Below, in pieces: positions 26,150 through 33,949 of a DNA stretch of 64,000 nucleotides. Made by a program: the position numbers and the translations under genes. Under the pieces are notes generated by a model. It saw only the letters and a list, made by a program, of their open reading frames with translations. It ran no database searches and was not told the origin of the DNA. Numbering within the stretch: position 1 is the first letter of the stretch; each line of letters starts with the position of its first letter. The stretch is from Betaproteobacteria bacterium (GTDB taxonomy: Bacteria; Bdellovibrionota_B; Oligoflexia; Silvanigrellales; Silvanigrellaceae): the NCBI GenBank assembly GCA_016868315.1, contig VGHE01000002.1, forward strand, positions 310,001 through 374,000. The letters run 5' to 3'.

Positions 26150-27544
26150 TTATTCAGGGGTCAGAAGAGTTACGACCTCGTAGTGGCGGCTTCCGGGGAA
26201 CATATCATAAAGTTCAAAAGCACGCGCCATATAGCCCAGGTTTTCAAGCTGACGCAGGTCGCGCAGGAGTGTATCCGGATTGCAACTCATGTAGGCCACT
26301 GCCCTTGGTTTGAGGTCAGTGAGCGCCTTGAGAACCTCGGGCTGGCATCCGCGGCGTGATGGATTCACGGTCATGACATCGACTTTTCTGAGTGAGCCAT
26401 TTTCCATGAGGTGCGGCAAAAGTGTTTCTGCTCGGCCAGCATGGAAGGAAATGTGCTGGAGTGAGTTAATGAGCGCATTTTCCTGGGCATCGGCGATGCT
26501 CGATGGTGTTTCCTCGATGGCTGTCACGTTGCACCCAGCCTTGGCGAGCATCAGTGCGAGCGAACCTACACCACAGTAAAGGTCGAGTGCGTGTTCGTGG
26601 GGTTTGGGCGAGAGCCACTCGAGCATACGGAAATAAGCTCTCTCAGCGACGGCTGGGTTGATTTGGAAGAAACTAGTTGCTGAAATGCGGATTTGAAGAT
26701 TGGCGAGCGAATCGCGCAAGCAATCTTCGCCAGCCAACAACGTGGTTTGCCCTGATGCAGCAACGTCATTGCTTTCGGTGTCAGCTGCGCTCTGAAAAAT
26801 TGCATTGCCCGATGAATCGTTGATGTGCATGAGTACGCCCGACACAAAGTTCAGCTGATCTTTGAGTGTACGTGCAAAAGGGCGGAGCTTGAGCTTATCG
26901 TCTGCTGTAACGACCAACGTAACGATGGTGTCTTTGCTACGGTAGGCTGTTCTGAGAGTAACATATCTCAGTAGGCCTTGCCTGCTGCGTTCATCGTAGA
27001 CACTGATGTTGTGCTCGCGGATGGCTGTGCGCAGCCAATGAGCCACTTTGTTTATGCGGTCGCGTTGAACAGGGCAATCACCGACATCCACCACGAAATG
27101 AGTTCCTGGCTTATAGAGACCGATGTTGATGAAGCGTTTGTCCGGATGAGCGAATTTGTCACTGACCACGAGCTTGGCACTGTGACGGTAACCCAAGCGT
27201 TCGGGCGAAGGCAGACATTCGGCAATCATGTGTTTGCCTTTGAGTCCGGCATCGGCGAGCTTTTTGCGGAATTCGCCGGTTTTCACCACGAGCTGGTCGC
27301 GATAATCGAGATCGAGCATCGGGCATGACTGGCATTGGTCAAGAACGCGACAAACGTTCTCATGATAAACCTTTTGTGCCTGCCCATCGATGTTGGTCAT
27401 CATGCGCCGCGTGTTACCGGAACGCGGACCTTTTGGAATGGGTGCACCCAAATCCACTGTGGGAGCTTTTCTTTTCTCTGGTCGCGAATCGTTACCGGAG
27501 CGGCTGGGAGCTGAGCGGCGCGGGCTGTTCTTGGGCGTTGTCAT
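26150..27544 (-). CDS. 23S rRNA (uracil-C5)-methyltransferase, RlmD/RumA-like
   Basis: 464 residues from ATG 27544, which has AAGGAAAC upstream. SAM-dependent m5U methyltransferase of the TrmA/RlmC/RlmD group. An N-terminal basic disordered tail is followed by a Cys cluster (CRVLDQCQSCPM) likely to hold a [4Fe-4S] centre. The methyltransferase part has SFFQINPAVAE, the SAM motif LDLYCGVGSLAL, the VNPSRRGC segment and the catalytic Cys in YMSCNPDTL. No TRAM domain is evident at the N-terminus, which favours the RlmC-like layout. Exact target uridine cannot be told. Confidence 0.9.
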   Translation of the reverse strand: MTTPKNSPRRSAPSRSGNDSRPEKRKAPTVDLGAPIPKGPRSGNTRRMMTNIDGQAQKVYHENVCRVLDQCQSCPMLDLDYRDQLVVKTGEFRKKLADAGLKGKHMIAECLPSPERLGYRHSAKLVVSDKFAHPDKRFINIGLYKPGTHFVVDVGDCPVQRDRINKVAHWLRTAIREHNISVYDERSRQGLLRYVTLRTAYRSKDTIVTLVVTADDKLKLRPFARTLKDQLNFVSGVLMHINDSSGNAIFQSAADTESNDVAASGQTTLLAGEDCLRDSLANLQIRISATSFFQINPAVAERAYFRMLEWLSPKPHEHALDLYCGVGSLALMLAKAGCNVTAIEETPSSIADAQENALINSLQHISFHAGRAETLLPHLMENGSLRKVDVMTVNPSRRGCQPEVLKALTDLKPRAVAYMSCNPDTLLRDLRQLENLGYMARAFELYDMFPGSRHYEVVTLLTPE

Positions 27545-27573
27545 AGTGTTTCCTTGTTTGACCACGGCTTGCT

Positions 27574-28746
27574 CTAGCGATTCCACTTGATCTTTTCAAT
27601 GGCGATTCCTGAATTTTGTTCGTTGAGTCGAGATGTCGGACGGCGGCGGAAAAAGCGGACATCAAACTCCTTCACCAGAGGCTGCCAAGTTTGAACTAAT
27701 TCGCGCCAGCGCACAAATTCGATGGGTGAACTTGCAGATTTACTTGGCTTGTGGAGATAGATGTCGCCTGCGATGTGCACAACGGCGTGTTTGAATGAAG
27801 TGTAGGCATTTTCGTCAGTGCCGTCGATGATGGCCACGACGTCCCCGAACTTTAACCCCAAGCTAGCCTGCTGTTGGTTGAGTTCGTCATAACCAAGCCA
27901 AAGCGCATGGCTGAACTCGTCATGGTTAATCAACGCAACGCTGTGCCCTGGTTCACGCACCAGGTTAATGTTCTTGGCCTGGATGATGTTCGGGTCTGCG
28001 AACTGCAGTGCTGTTGCAAAACAGTTACGCCCGCGGAATGGGGAGTAGCGCCCCAGGAGGTTGCGCATATGTTCAGGCAAAAGAACACTGAAGGGCATTT
28101 GGATAGCAGATTGATTTGCAGTCATCCAGCGTTCGACGCGCAGACGAATTTCGTTGTAACGTGGTCCGAAATGAAGCATCCAGCGTTCACGTGTCGTGGT
28201 GTTGTCTGCCATGAGTTCTCGAATTTCCGCCACAGGAAGATACGGATCGAGGCTTGGGTATGACAGTGCTTGCGACAATTTATCCAGGTCAATCCAGTTC
28301 AAATCGCTATGGCTGAGAGTCAGAAATGCGACCGTCGGACGATCTTCTTTACGCACTCCGGTCTGTTGTTCCTTCTTTTCGATACGCGACTCAAGATTGC
28401 GCATGAGTTGAAACTTGGCTTTCTCAGAGCGATTGATTTTTCTGAACGTGGCATCGGTAGAGAGCTGTGCCAACAGCGGGCGCAATTCGGTTGTTTTTAA
28501 GCGCAGTACAATGGGCTCTGCAATTTCGGGTCGTTTTTTCTCTCCCTCAATCCGAGCTTTCAAAGTCTTTTGGCTTGGACGAATCGTTCTCGGCTCAAGC
28601 AAGAGATCTTTACCCCAGCGCGATGCAGGAGGCAGAGTTGTCGCAATCTGGTCTTCCACCACCAGATTGGTGCTGCCCGATGTGTTTGCCCATATCTGAT
28701 GGGGCAAAACAAGCAAAAAGCTGATGACCCAATAAGATTTACGCAC
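27574..28746 (-). CDS. Exported protein with Cys-His (papain/NlpC-like) domain
   Basis: 390 residues from GTG 28746 (GAGGG upstream); the longer TTG at 28785 is less likely. Signal peptide (about 1-20, ending IWANT). The middle is charged and helical. The C-terminal third has GRNCFATALQFADP, a GDVVAIIDG strand, and FKHAVVHIAGDIYLHKPS. This Cys, GDVV, His order is typical of papain-like amidases (NlpC/P60 or DUF-type relatives). No family can be named confidently. Secreted or periplasmic. It precedes the rRNA methyltransferase by 29 bases. Confidence 0.65.
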   Translation of the reverse strand: MRKSYWVISFLLVLPHQIWANTSGSTNLVVEDQIATTLPPASRWGKDLLLEPRTIRPSQKTLKARIEGEKKRPEIAEPIVLRLKTTELRPLLAQLSTDATFRKINRSEKAKFQLMRNLESRIEKKEQQTGVRKEDRPTVAFLTLSHSDLNWIDLDKLSQALSYPSLDPYLPVAEIRELMADNTTTRERWMLHFGPRYNEIRLRVERWMTANQSAIQMPFSVLLPEHMRNLLGRYSPFRGRNCFATALQFADPNIIQAKNINLVREPGHSVALINHDEFSHALWLGYDELNQQQASLGLKFGDVVAIIDGTDENAYTSFKHAVVHIAGDIYLHKPSKSASSPIEFVRWRELVQTWQPLVKEFDVRFFRRRPTSRLNEQNSGIAIEKIKWNR

Positions 28747-28847
28747 TTTTCCCTCGTTCCGCTCACCACTCCGCTGTTTCCGCAAGTGAGCGCTTCTTCG
28801 AGGGACATATCGGCAGCATCCGAAAGGCGGGCTGGGTAAAAATTACC

Positions 28848-29756
28848 TCAGACGTTGGAGGATGCGTCGGTTTGGATGTGAGGCGATTGAACCAGTGCCC
28901 ACGCCTCGGCGAGGAGGCGGTCTGCCTTGTTTTCGTTGGGGGCGAGCTCGGGTTCGGAAACACCTTTGAGGTTCAAAAGCGAACTCGAAACTTCGATGAC
29001 CGCTTCCTGATAGGTCGAGAGCTTCAGATCTGAGAGCTCGCGCATTTGCCTCATCATGCGGTACATGTGGCGCGCGGTGAGGGCGCGATCTTTCCAGCGG
29101 TCGAGCTGCTTTGGATCGAGCGGGGGCTGGGCGGGTAGAGAGTTGGTTTCAGCTGCTGGCAACTTGGCCTTCACGTCCCTCAATTCCGTTTGGAGCAACT
29201 CAAATTGTTGTTTCATGCGGTCTGCAGCATTGCGCTCGCTTTTCATTTTTGCGTTGGCGGCGTTGAGTTCTTGCTGCATTTCCTTGCTGCGGGTGCGCAG
29301 CTCAGTGACTTCAGTTTCAAGTGCCACGGCTCGTTTTTTGTCGGGGGAATTTTGCTCGAGGTCTTTGAGCCGCTCGAGGAGTGCAGCATTGTCGGCACGC
29401 AGTTTGAAAAGCTGACCATCTGCGCGTTCGTCGGCCGCTTTTAAGTCGAGCTCAGCTTGGCGCAGCTGCTGTTTGAGTTGTTTGACTTCATCTTTCAAAT
29501 GCGAGGAGCGGCTGCGCAGCTCCAGCAATTCCGCGGCATGTTTGTTTTGATCGCCGCTGTGTTTGGGCTCGGGCTTGGTTTTAATGCTTGCGCTTCGGTT
29601 GCTCATTTCAGCAATGCGAGCCTGCTCGAGTGTGAGCTTGTTTTGGAGCCCTGCAATAATTTCCTGAAGGCGGCTGCGGCTCACAAAGAGAAACAGGGCA
29701 ATGGCGCTGGACAGGGCGCCGAAGCCGAGCGCAGCATAAACGAGGGCAGTATCCAT
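28848..29756 (-). CDS. Membrane-anchored coiled-coil protein
   Basis: 302 residues from ATG 29756 (AGGAG upstream). One N-terminal transmembrane helix (about 4-25), then long heptad-rich coiled coils (about 27-200: LLELRSRSSHLKDEVKQLKQQ and similar). A Pro-rich break and a helical C-terminal part follow (YRMMRQMRELSDLK). No enzyme motif. It may act as a structural or scaffold protein at the inner membrane. Unknown family. Confidence 0.75.
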   Translation of the reverse strand: MDTALVYAALGFGALSSAIALFLFVSRSRLQEIIAGLQNKLTLEQARIAEMSNRSASIKTKPEPKHSGDQNKHAAELLELRSRSSHLKDEVKQLKQQLRQAELDLKAADERADGQLFKLRADNAALLERLKDLEQNSPDKKRAVALETEVTELRTRSKEMQQELNAANAKMKSERNAADRMKQQFELLQTELRDVKAKLPAAETNSLPAQPPLDPKQLDRWKDRALTARHMYRMMRQMRELSDLKLSTYQEAVIEVSSSLLNLKGVSEPELAPNENKADRLLAEAWALVQSPHIQTDASSNV

Positions 29757-29824
29757 AAAAATACTCCTGAAATATCGAAGCAATACGCCTCGATAGTGAT
29801 TTCAGGGAGTGTCATACAACAAAT

Positions 29825-30700
29825 TTAGCGGACAATAAAATCGCGAACCCGGGCAGCGACAATAGAGCGAGGCAACCAGAACAGCACAGCGAGTTGATCA
29901 ATGAGGTCGCTTGTGGAGTCGGAATAGCGCAGAGCGCCCTGCAGCAGTGCTGAAGGCATCAATAGGGCGCTAGCAAAGATATTGAGGCGGACGTCGATGA
30001 CGTGCGCCATCTCTGGGAGTGTTTGGTTGCCCACGAGCAAATGACGGCCGATTTCGCGCGCAATCAGGAAGCGCAGAAACGGCTTCATAGAGCCGGCGCG
30101 GTGTGTGATAACACATTGGCCATCTCTATATTCAACTCGTACAACAGGAGTTTGGTCGGCTTCACCGGCTTTAATGAGCACCGAGCCATCGAGAACTTCG
30201 ATGATTTCGGGAAGCATGACTGGCAATGAATTCACCCGAGCACGCAGGAGAAGCTCCTCGGCACGCGCCTCAGTGAAGTTGCGTTGCAGATCGACCAATT
30301 GTTCAAACGACTGAACACCGAGCGCGCTCTGGAAACGAGCTGTATTTCTGAAATATTCGCGTTTCAAGTCATCGAATTGCTTCGCGGTGAGCCCAGACTG
30401 GCCGTAGCCTCTGTATTCCTGAAGCGCTTCCTCGAGGTCGGAACGGCCAGCAATGATGTCGAGGATCTCACGTTCATCGGCATCAAGATGCTGCGCAATA
30501 GCCTTCACAGTTTCGAGCGATTTGATGTTCTTTTTGCCCTTTTTCCAGTGACTGCAGTCCGCCGGGTCGAAGCCCAGTATGGCTCCAACGTGCTGGTCTA
30601 TCACCTTGACCTCGAAAGCGTGCTTAATGTTGAGCGCTTCTTTGCAGAACTTGAAAAGCTCTGCGCTTTGAGGGTAGCGATTCTCGTCGGTACGTTTCAT
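29825..30700 (-). CDS. XRE-type regulator with degenerate ImmA/IrrE domain
   Basis: 291 residues. N-terminal helix-turn-helix (about 32-85: VGAILGFDPADCSHWKKGKKNIKSLE). A linker of helices follows, then a domain resembling ImmA/IrrE (COG2856): ARF..ARE segment, FLIAREIGRHLL (210-222) and the family hallmark IFASALLMP (241-249). In active members the second motif reads HEIGHH; here it is R215-E-I-G-R219-H, so both expected zinc histidines are Arg. The protein is probably a DNA-binding regulator without protease activity. No antitoxin- or phage-like genes are next to it. ATG start. Confidence 0.78.
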   Translation of the reverse strand: MKRTDENRYPQSAELFKFCKEALNIKHAFEVKVIDQHVGAILGFDPADCSHWKKGKKNIKSLETVKAIAQHLDADEREILDIIAGRSDLEEALQEYRGYGQSGLTAKQFDDLKREYFRNTARFQSALGVQSFEQLVDLQRNFTEARAEELLLRARVNSLPVMLPEIIEVLDGSVLIKAGEADQTPVVRVEYRDGQCVITHRAGSMKPFLRFLIAREIGRHLLVGNQTLPEMAHVIDVRLNIFASALLMPSALLQGALRYSDSTSDLIDQLAVLFWLPRSIVAARVRDFIVR

Positions 30701-30969
30701 GACGAAAATTCCTTTTTTCGTGATGCCGAACCCGGGTGACCAGGGGCGGAGCTGTCGGGGTGCCTAGACCATTAAAGGAACAACTCCCCTCAGAATTTGT
30801 CAAGCCTTGCGAAAAACCCGCGTACTACAAGCTTTTCAAGCATGAGGTTCAAGTTTGCCGCCAAAAACTTTGACAGTTTGATTTGGGATGCTCAAAAAAG
30901 TTTTGTTAGCCTCTAAACAGCACTGGCTCGTGGCGCGATTGCGTCTAGGCCTTGTAAGTGGAGAAGGCT
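30701..30969. other. Intergenic region upstream of flagellin
   Basis: 269 bases between the divergent XRE regulator and flagellin genes. A TTGACA occurs at 30870-30875 but has no good -10 at the expected distance. I find no clear sigma-28 or sigma-54 element. The flagellin ribosome binding site GGAGAAGG sits at its right edge. Confidence 0.4.
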
Positions 30970-31812
30970 ATGGGCTTTCGTATTATGACCAACACCTCCT
31001 CAGTGACCGGCCAACGGCACTTGAGGAACACGCGTCGGCTTCTCGACCAGAGTCTCGAACGTCTGGCTTCGGGCTATCGCATCAACAAGGCTGGCGACGA
31101 TGCCGCTGGTCTTGCCATCAGCGAAAAGCTGCGAGCTAAAATTCGGGGTCTGCAAGTTGCGCAGCGGAATGCCAACGATGGTATCTCGCTCGTGCAGGTT
31201 GCCGAAGGTGGTTTGAACGAAGTCCAGAACATCCTTGTGCGCATGCGCGAGTTGGGTGTTCAATCAGCTTCCGACACGATTGGACCGAAAGAGCGCTTAT
31301 ACTTGGACAACGAGTACCAAGCGCTGAAGTCTGAGGTTGACCGTATTGCCAACGGTACAGATTTCAACGGTACAAACCTGCTCGACGGTACTGGTGGAAC
31401 GCTTGATATCCAGGTGAACACAGGTGGTGAGAACATTCTCGGTGTCGACCGTATCAGCTACGATGCCTCGAAGGCCGATGCCAATACAGACAAAATTGGA
31501 ATTTCGGATCTCTCGATTGCAGCCAAAGAAGGTGCGCAGCAGAGTTTGGCTAAGATAGATGCTGCCCTCGATTACATTTCTTCACTCCGCGGTGACCTCG
31601 GTGCGATGCAGAACCGGTTGATTTCAACGATCAACAACATCGGGATCAGTGTGGAAAACCTGAGCGCAGCCAACAGCCGTATCAAGGACGTTGATATTGC
31701 CGACGAGTCCGCCGAATTAACCCGTAACAACATTCTGATGCAGGCTGGCACGAGCGTTTTGGCGCAGTCCAACCAGGTACCAAGAATGGCGCTTGACCTT
31801 CTGCGTCAGTAA
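30970..31812 (+). CDS. fliC: Flagellin
   Basis: 280 residues from ATG 30970, directly after GGAGAAGG; a GTG-like upstream start adds only four residues. Forms the flagellar filament after export by the flagellar type III system. The conserved N-terminal D0/D1 (MGFRIMTNTSS..., RLASGYRINKAGDDAAGLAISEKLRA) and C-terminal D1/D0 (NRLISTINNIGISVENLSAANSRIKD, ending NQVPRMALDLLRQ) are both complete. The central region is short and Gly/Asp/Asn-rich (NGTNLLDGTGG), so there is no large variable D2/D3 domain. Only one flagellin gene is in the window. Its end overlaps the convergent aminotransferase gene by 7 bases. Confidence 0.95.
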   Translation: MGFRIMTNTSSVTGQRHLRNTRRLLDQSLERLASGYRINKAGDDAAGLAISEKLRAKIRGLQVAQRNANDGISLVQVAEGGLNEVQNILVRMRELGVQSASDTIGPKERLYLDNEYQALKSEVDRIANGTDFNGTNLLDGTGGTLDIQVNTGGENILGVDRISYDASKADANTDKIGISDLSIAAKEGAQQSLAKIDAALDYISSLRGDLGAMQNRLISTINNIGISVENLSAANSRIKDVDIADESAELTRNNILMQAGTSVLAQSNQVPRMALDLLRQ

Positions 31813-32912
31813 CCGAGCTGACTCTCAAGGGTTCTGATGCAATCGAGGATTCTTTCTCCTGCATCGGGCGCTCCCAGCGACCATCGCATGTAAAGCTCAC
31901 CCTGCGCGGTGAGCTTTTTGCCTTTTAGGCGAGCTTTCTGCTGAGCCGAGGTGAGCATTTCCTCAGAAACATTTGGCCGGCAACGTAATAGAACAAAGGG
32001 TGCCGCTGTTTTTATGAATTGACCCACAGGAGTCATGTGGGTCTGGAGCGCTGCGGCGGTGTGTTTCATCGTGTTCCAGTTCGCCTGATAATACGCGATA
32101 TCTTGCATTGCTGTGCGGCAGATATTCAGGGACCAAGGGGATGGCCCGAGAGCCATGCTTTGCACAGCGGGCACCCGGCCGATTGCAAAACCACACCGCA
32201 GCCCAGGTAATCCGAAAAACTTGCTGAAACTGCCAAGCGCAATGACGTTCTCGTATGTCTCCAAGCCTTCAAAGGTGGATGCAGAAAATTCGGTGTAGAC
32301 CAGATCCACAAGAAAAACGTGCTGCGGGAAGCGCTGCGCAAGGCGTTTGAGCTCGGATTGTGAAACCTTATGGCCGGTCGGGTTGTTCGGCGAAGCGAGA
32401 AGGACAAGTGCTCTCTCAGTGCAGTTTTCCAGTGCCGCGGAGAAGTCCCTTTCCGGATGTTCGAAGCTCTGCTCAGTTCGAATGAGCGGCGTCTGCACCA
32501 CCTGGAGTTCAAGACCCTGCATCATGCGCATATATTCGGCCCAGCCCCAGGTGGTTGTCTGGATGACCATGCGCTTGCTGGCAGCCCAGCTGAGCATCTT
32601 GAATAGAGCGTCTTCCGCGCCATGATAGAGGGTCACGCGTTCGGCTGGCACCTTGAGCTCCTGTGCCAGTTCCTTTACAAAATTCTCAAGCATTTCACGG
32701 GTTGCATAGCTCGACACCAACACTGGGTCGACTGGCCCGGACAACACAGCGCGCACTCCTGGGGAGTGTTCGAAGTGGTATTCGTTGCGGTGTAGAGAAA
32801 GAATATCCTGAGGCATGTTGTACTTGACTCCCGCGCTCTCCACTGGCGCGTACCACCGTTCCGGGATGCACTCAACCCATTGCGGCGCTTTTGAAAAACA
32901 CTCACTTCCCAA
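31806..32912 (-). CDS. PLP-dependent aminotransferase class I/II (HisC-like)
   Basis: 368 residues from a TTG; an internal ATG at 32816 with GGGAG upstream is an alternative start and would still leave the whole fold from NEYHF onward. Family residues: SPNNPTG (174-180), D203 and Y206 in VDLVYTEF, the Schiff-base Lys231 in SFSKFFGLPGLRCGFA, and R239. Closest by motif to histidinol-phosphate or aromatic aminotransferases, fold type I. The actual substrate is unknown. It diverges from a DUF1338/HglS-like enzyme by 56 bases, hinting at lysine/2-aminoadipate metabolism (inference). Confidence 0.85.
   Translation of the reverse strand: MGSECFSKAPQWVECIPERWYAPVESAGVKYNMPQDILSLHRNEYHFEHSPGVRAVLSGPVDPVLVSSYATREMLENFVKELAQELKVPAERVTLYHGAEDALFKMLSWAASKRMVIQTTTWGWAEYMRMMQGLELQVVQTPLIRTEQSFEHPERDFSAALENCTERALVLLASPNNPTGHKVSQSELKRLAQRFPQHVFLVDLVYTEFSASTFEGLETYENVIALGSFSKFFGLPGLRCGFAIGRVPAVQSMALGPSPWSLNICRTAMQDIAYYQANWNTMKHTAAALQTHMTPVGQFIKTAAPFVLLRCRPNVSEEMLTSAQQKARLKGKKLTAQGELYMRWSLGAPDAGERILDCIRTLESQLGY
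31892..31920 (+). terminator. Flagellin terminator embedded in the aminotransferase gene
   Basis: 10-bp perfect stem AAAGCTCACC / GGTGAGCTTT with a 6-base loop, followed by TT and a G. It lies about 80 bases after the flagellin stop, inside the 3' end of the convergent aminotransferase coding sequence. Confidence 0.82.
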
Positions 32913-32968
32913 TGGAAAGATGACGTGTTTTGTATAGAGGGTGAGTTCTTTCTTGGAGGGCGAAGCGG

Positions 32969-33949
32969 ATGGACAATGTGGGCTTGGCCGGGCGTCTTGG
33001 CAACGGTGTGTTCAGAGAGCTCTGGAACAACTACCGCATGAAGGTCGAAGAAGTGCCGCGTGTTGAAGATGCTCTGCGATCCTTGGGAGAGGTCTGGCAT
33101 GAGGATCACGTGGCCTTCCGAACATTGCCTGGGGAGCACTGCGGATCGCATGTTTTGGAGGGGTTGTTTCGTCTGATGGGATACCGGCGGCGCGATAACT
33201 ACGTCTTTCGCGACAAACGCCTCAAGGCATTCTGGATGGAGCCACCCACTGAGCCCTCTACACCTGCTCATTTGGTGTTGCCTAAAGTCTTTATCAGCGA
33301 GCTGGAGCTGAAGGATTTCTCACCCGAGTTCCGAGCCTGCATTCAAAAATACACTTCGCAGCTGGAAACCTCACCCCTGCTCGAGTGGCGCCGCGCAGAG
33401 GAGGAGCTGAAAAGAGCAGATTATCCCACTCATCCGGCGGCCAATGATTCTGTGCGCCTGCTCGAAACATTGAAAACCTCACTTGTTTCCTACTTGGGAA
33501 ATGGCCCAGCTTGGAAGCGACCCAGTTTCACCGATTATCAAATGCTTCTGCGCGAGAGCGAGTATGCTGCCTGGACTTTGGTCTTCGGAGCGGTTCCAAA
33601 TCACTTCACCGTGAGCGTGCATCTCATGAAGAGGTTTGCTTCTCTCGAGCAGTTTAATGAATTTCTGATAAATAAATTGGCCGTGGCGATGAATGACTCG
33701 GGTGGAAAAATCATCAAGGGTTCAGCCTCGGTTCAGCTCGAGCAAAGTGCGACCCTGGCTCACAAAATACCAGTTCTGTTTCAAGAGGGGGTGCGCCTCT
33801 TGCCCTATGCCTTCGTTGAATTCGCCTTCAGATATCCTCACGAAGGCATGCCTGCGGATGGGCTATGGGGTTCGTATTACCAAGGCTTTGTTACGGACAA
33901 TGCCGATAAAATTTTCGAATCGACAAACGTGGTTTCTAGGCAGCCTTGA
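32969..33949 (+). CDS. DUF1338 / HglS-type 2-oxoadipate dioxygenase-decarboxylase-like protein
   Basis: 326 residues, ATG after GGAGGGCG. The DUF1338 family (vicinal-oxygen-chelate fold) includes HglS, an Fe(II) enzyme that turns 2-oxoadipate into D-2-hydroxyglutarate in lysine breakdown. The likely iron ligands are present: H47 in EDHVAFRTL with Arg four residues later, H212 in VPNHFTVSVH, and E284 in FVEFAFR. Spacing is close to that described for HglS. The substrate here is inferred; a plant-type or YdcJ-type activity is possible. Diverges from an aminotransferase that could supply the 2-oxo acid. Confidence 0.8.
   Translation: MDNVGLAGRLGNGVFRELWNNYRMKVEEVPRVEDALRSLGEVWHEDHVAFRTLPGEHCGSHVLEGLFRLMGYRRRDNYVFRDKRLKAFWMEPPTEPSTPAHLVLPKVFISELELKDFSPEFRACIQKYTSQLETSPLLEWRRAEEELKRADYPTHPAANDSVRLLETLKTSLVSYLGNGPAWKRPSFTDYQMLLRESEYAAWTLVFGAVPNHFTVSVHLMKRFASLEQFNEFLINKLAVAMNDSGGKIIKGSASVQLEQSATLAHKIPVLFQEGVRLLPYAFVEFAFRYPHEGMPADGLWGSYYQGFVTDNADKIFESTNVVSRQP

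Noticed and set aside
30920-30945. Sigma-54-like TGGC...TTGC upstream of flagellin
   Set aside because: GG and GC elements are not at the required 10-base spacing.
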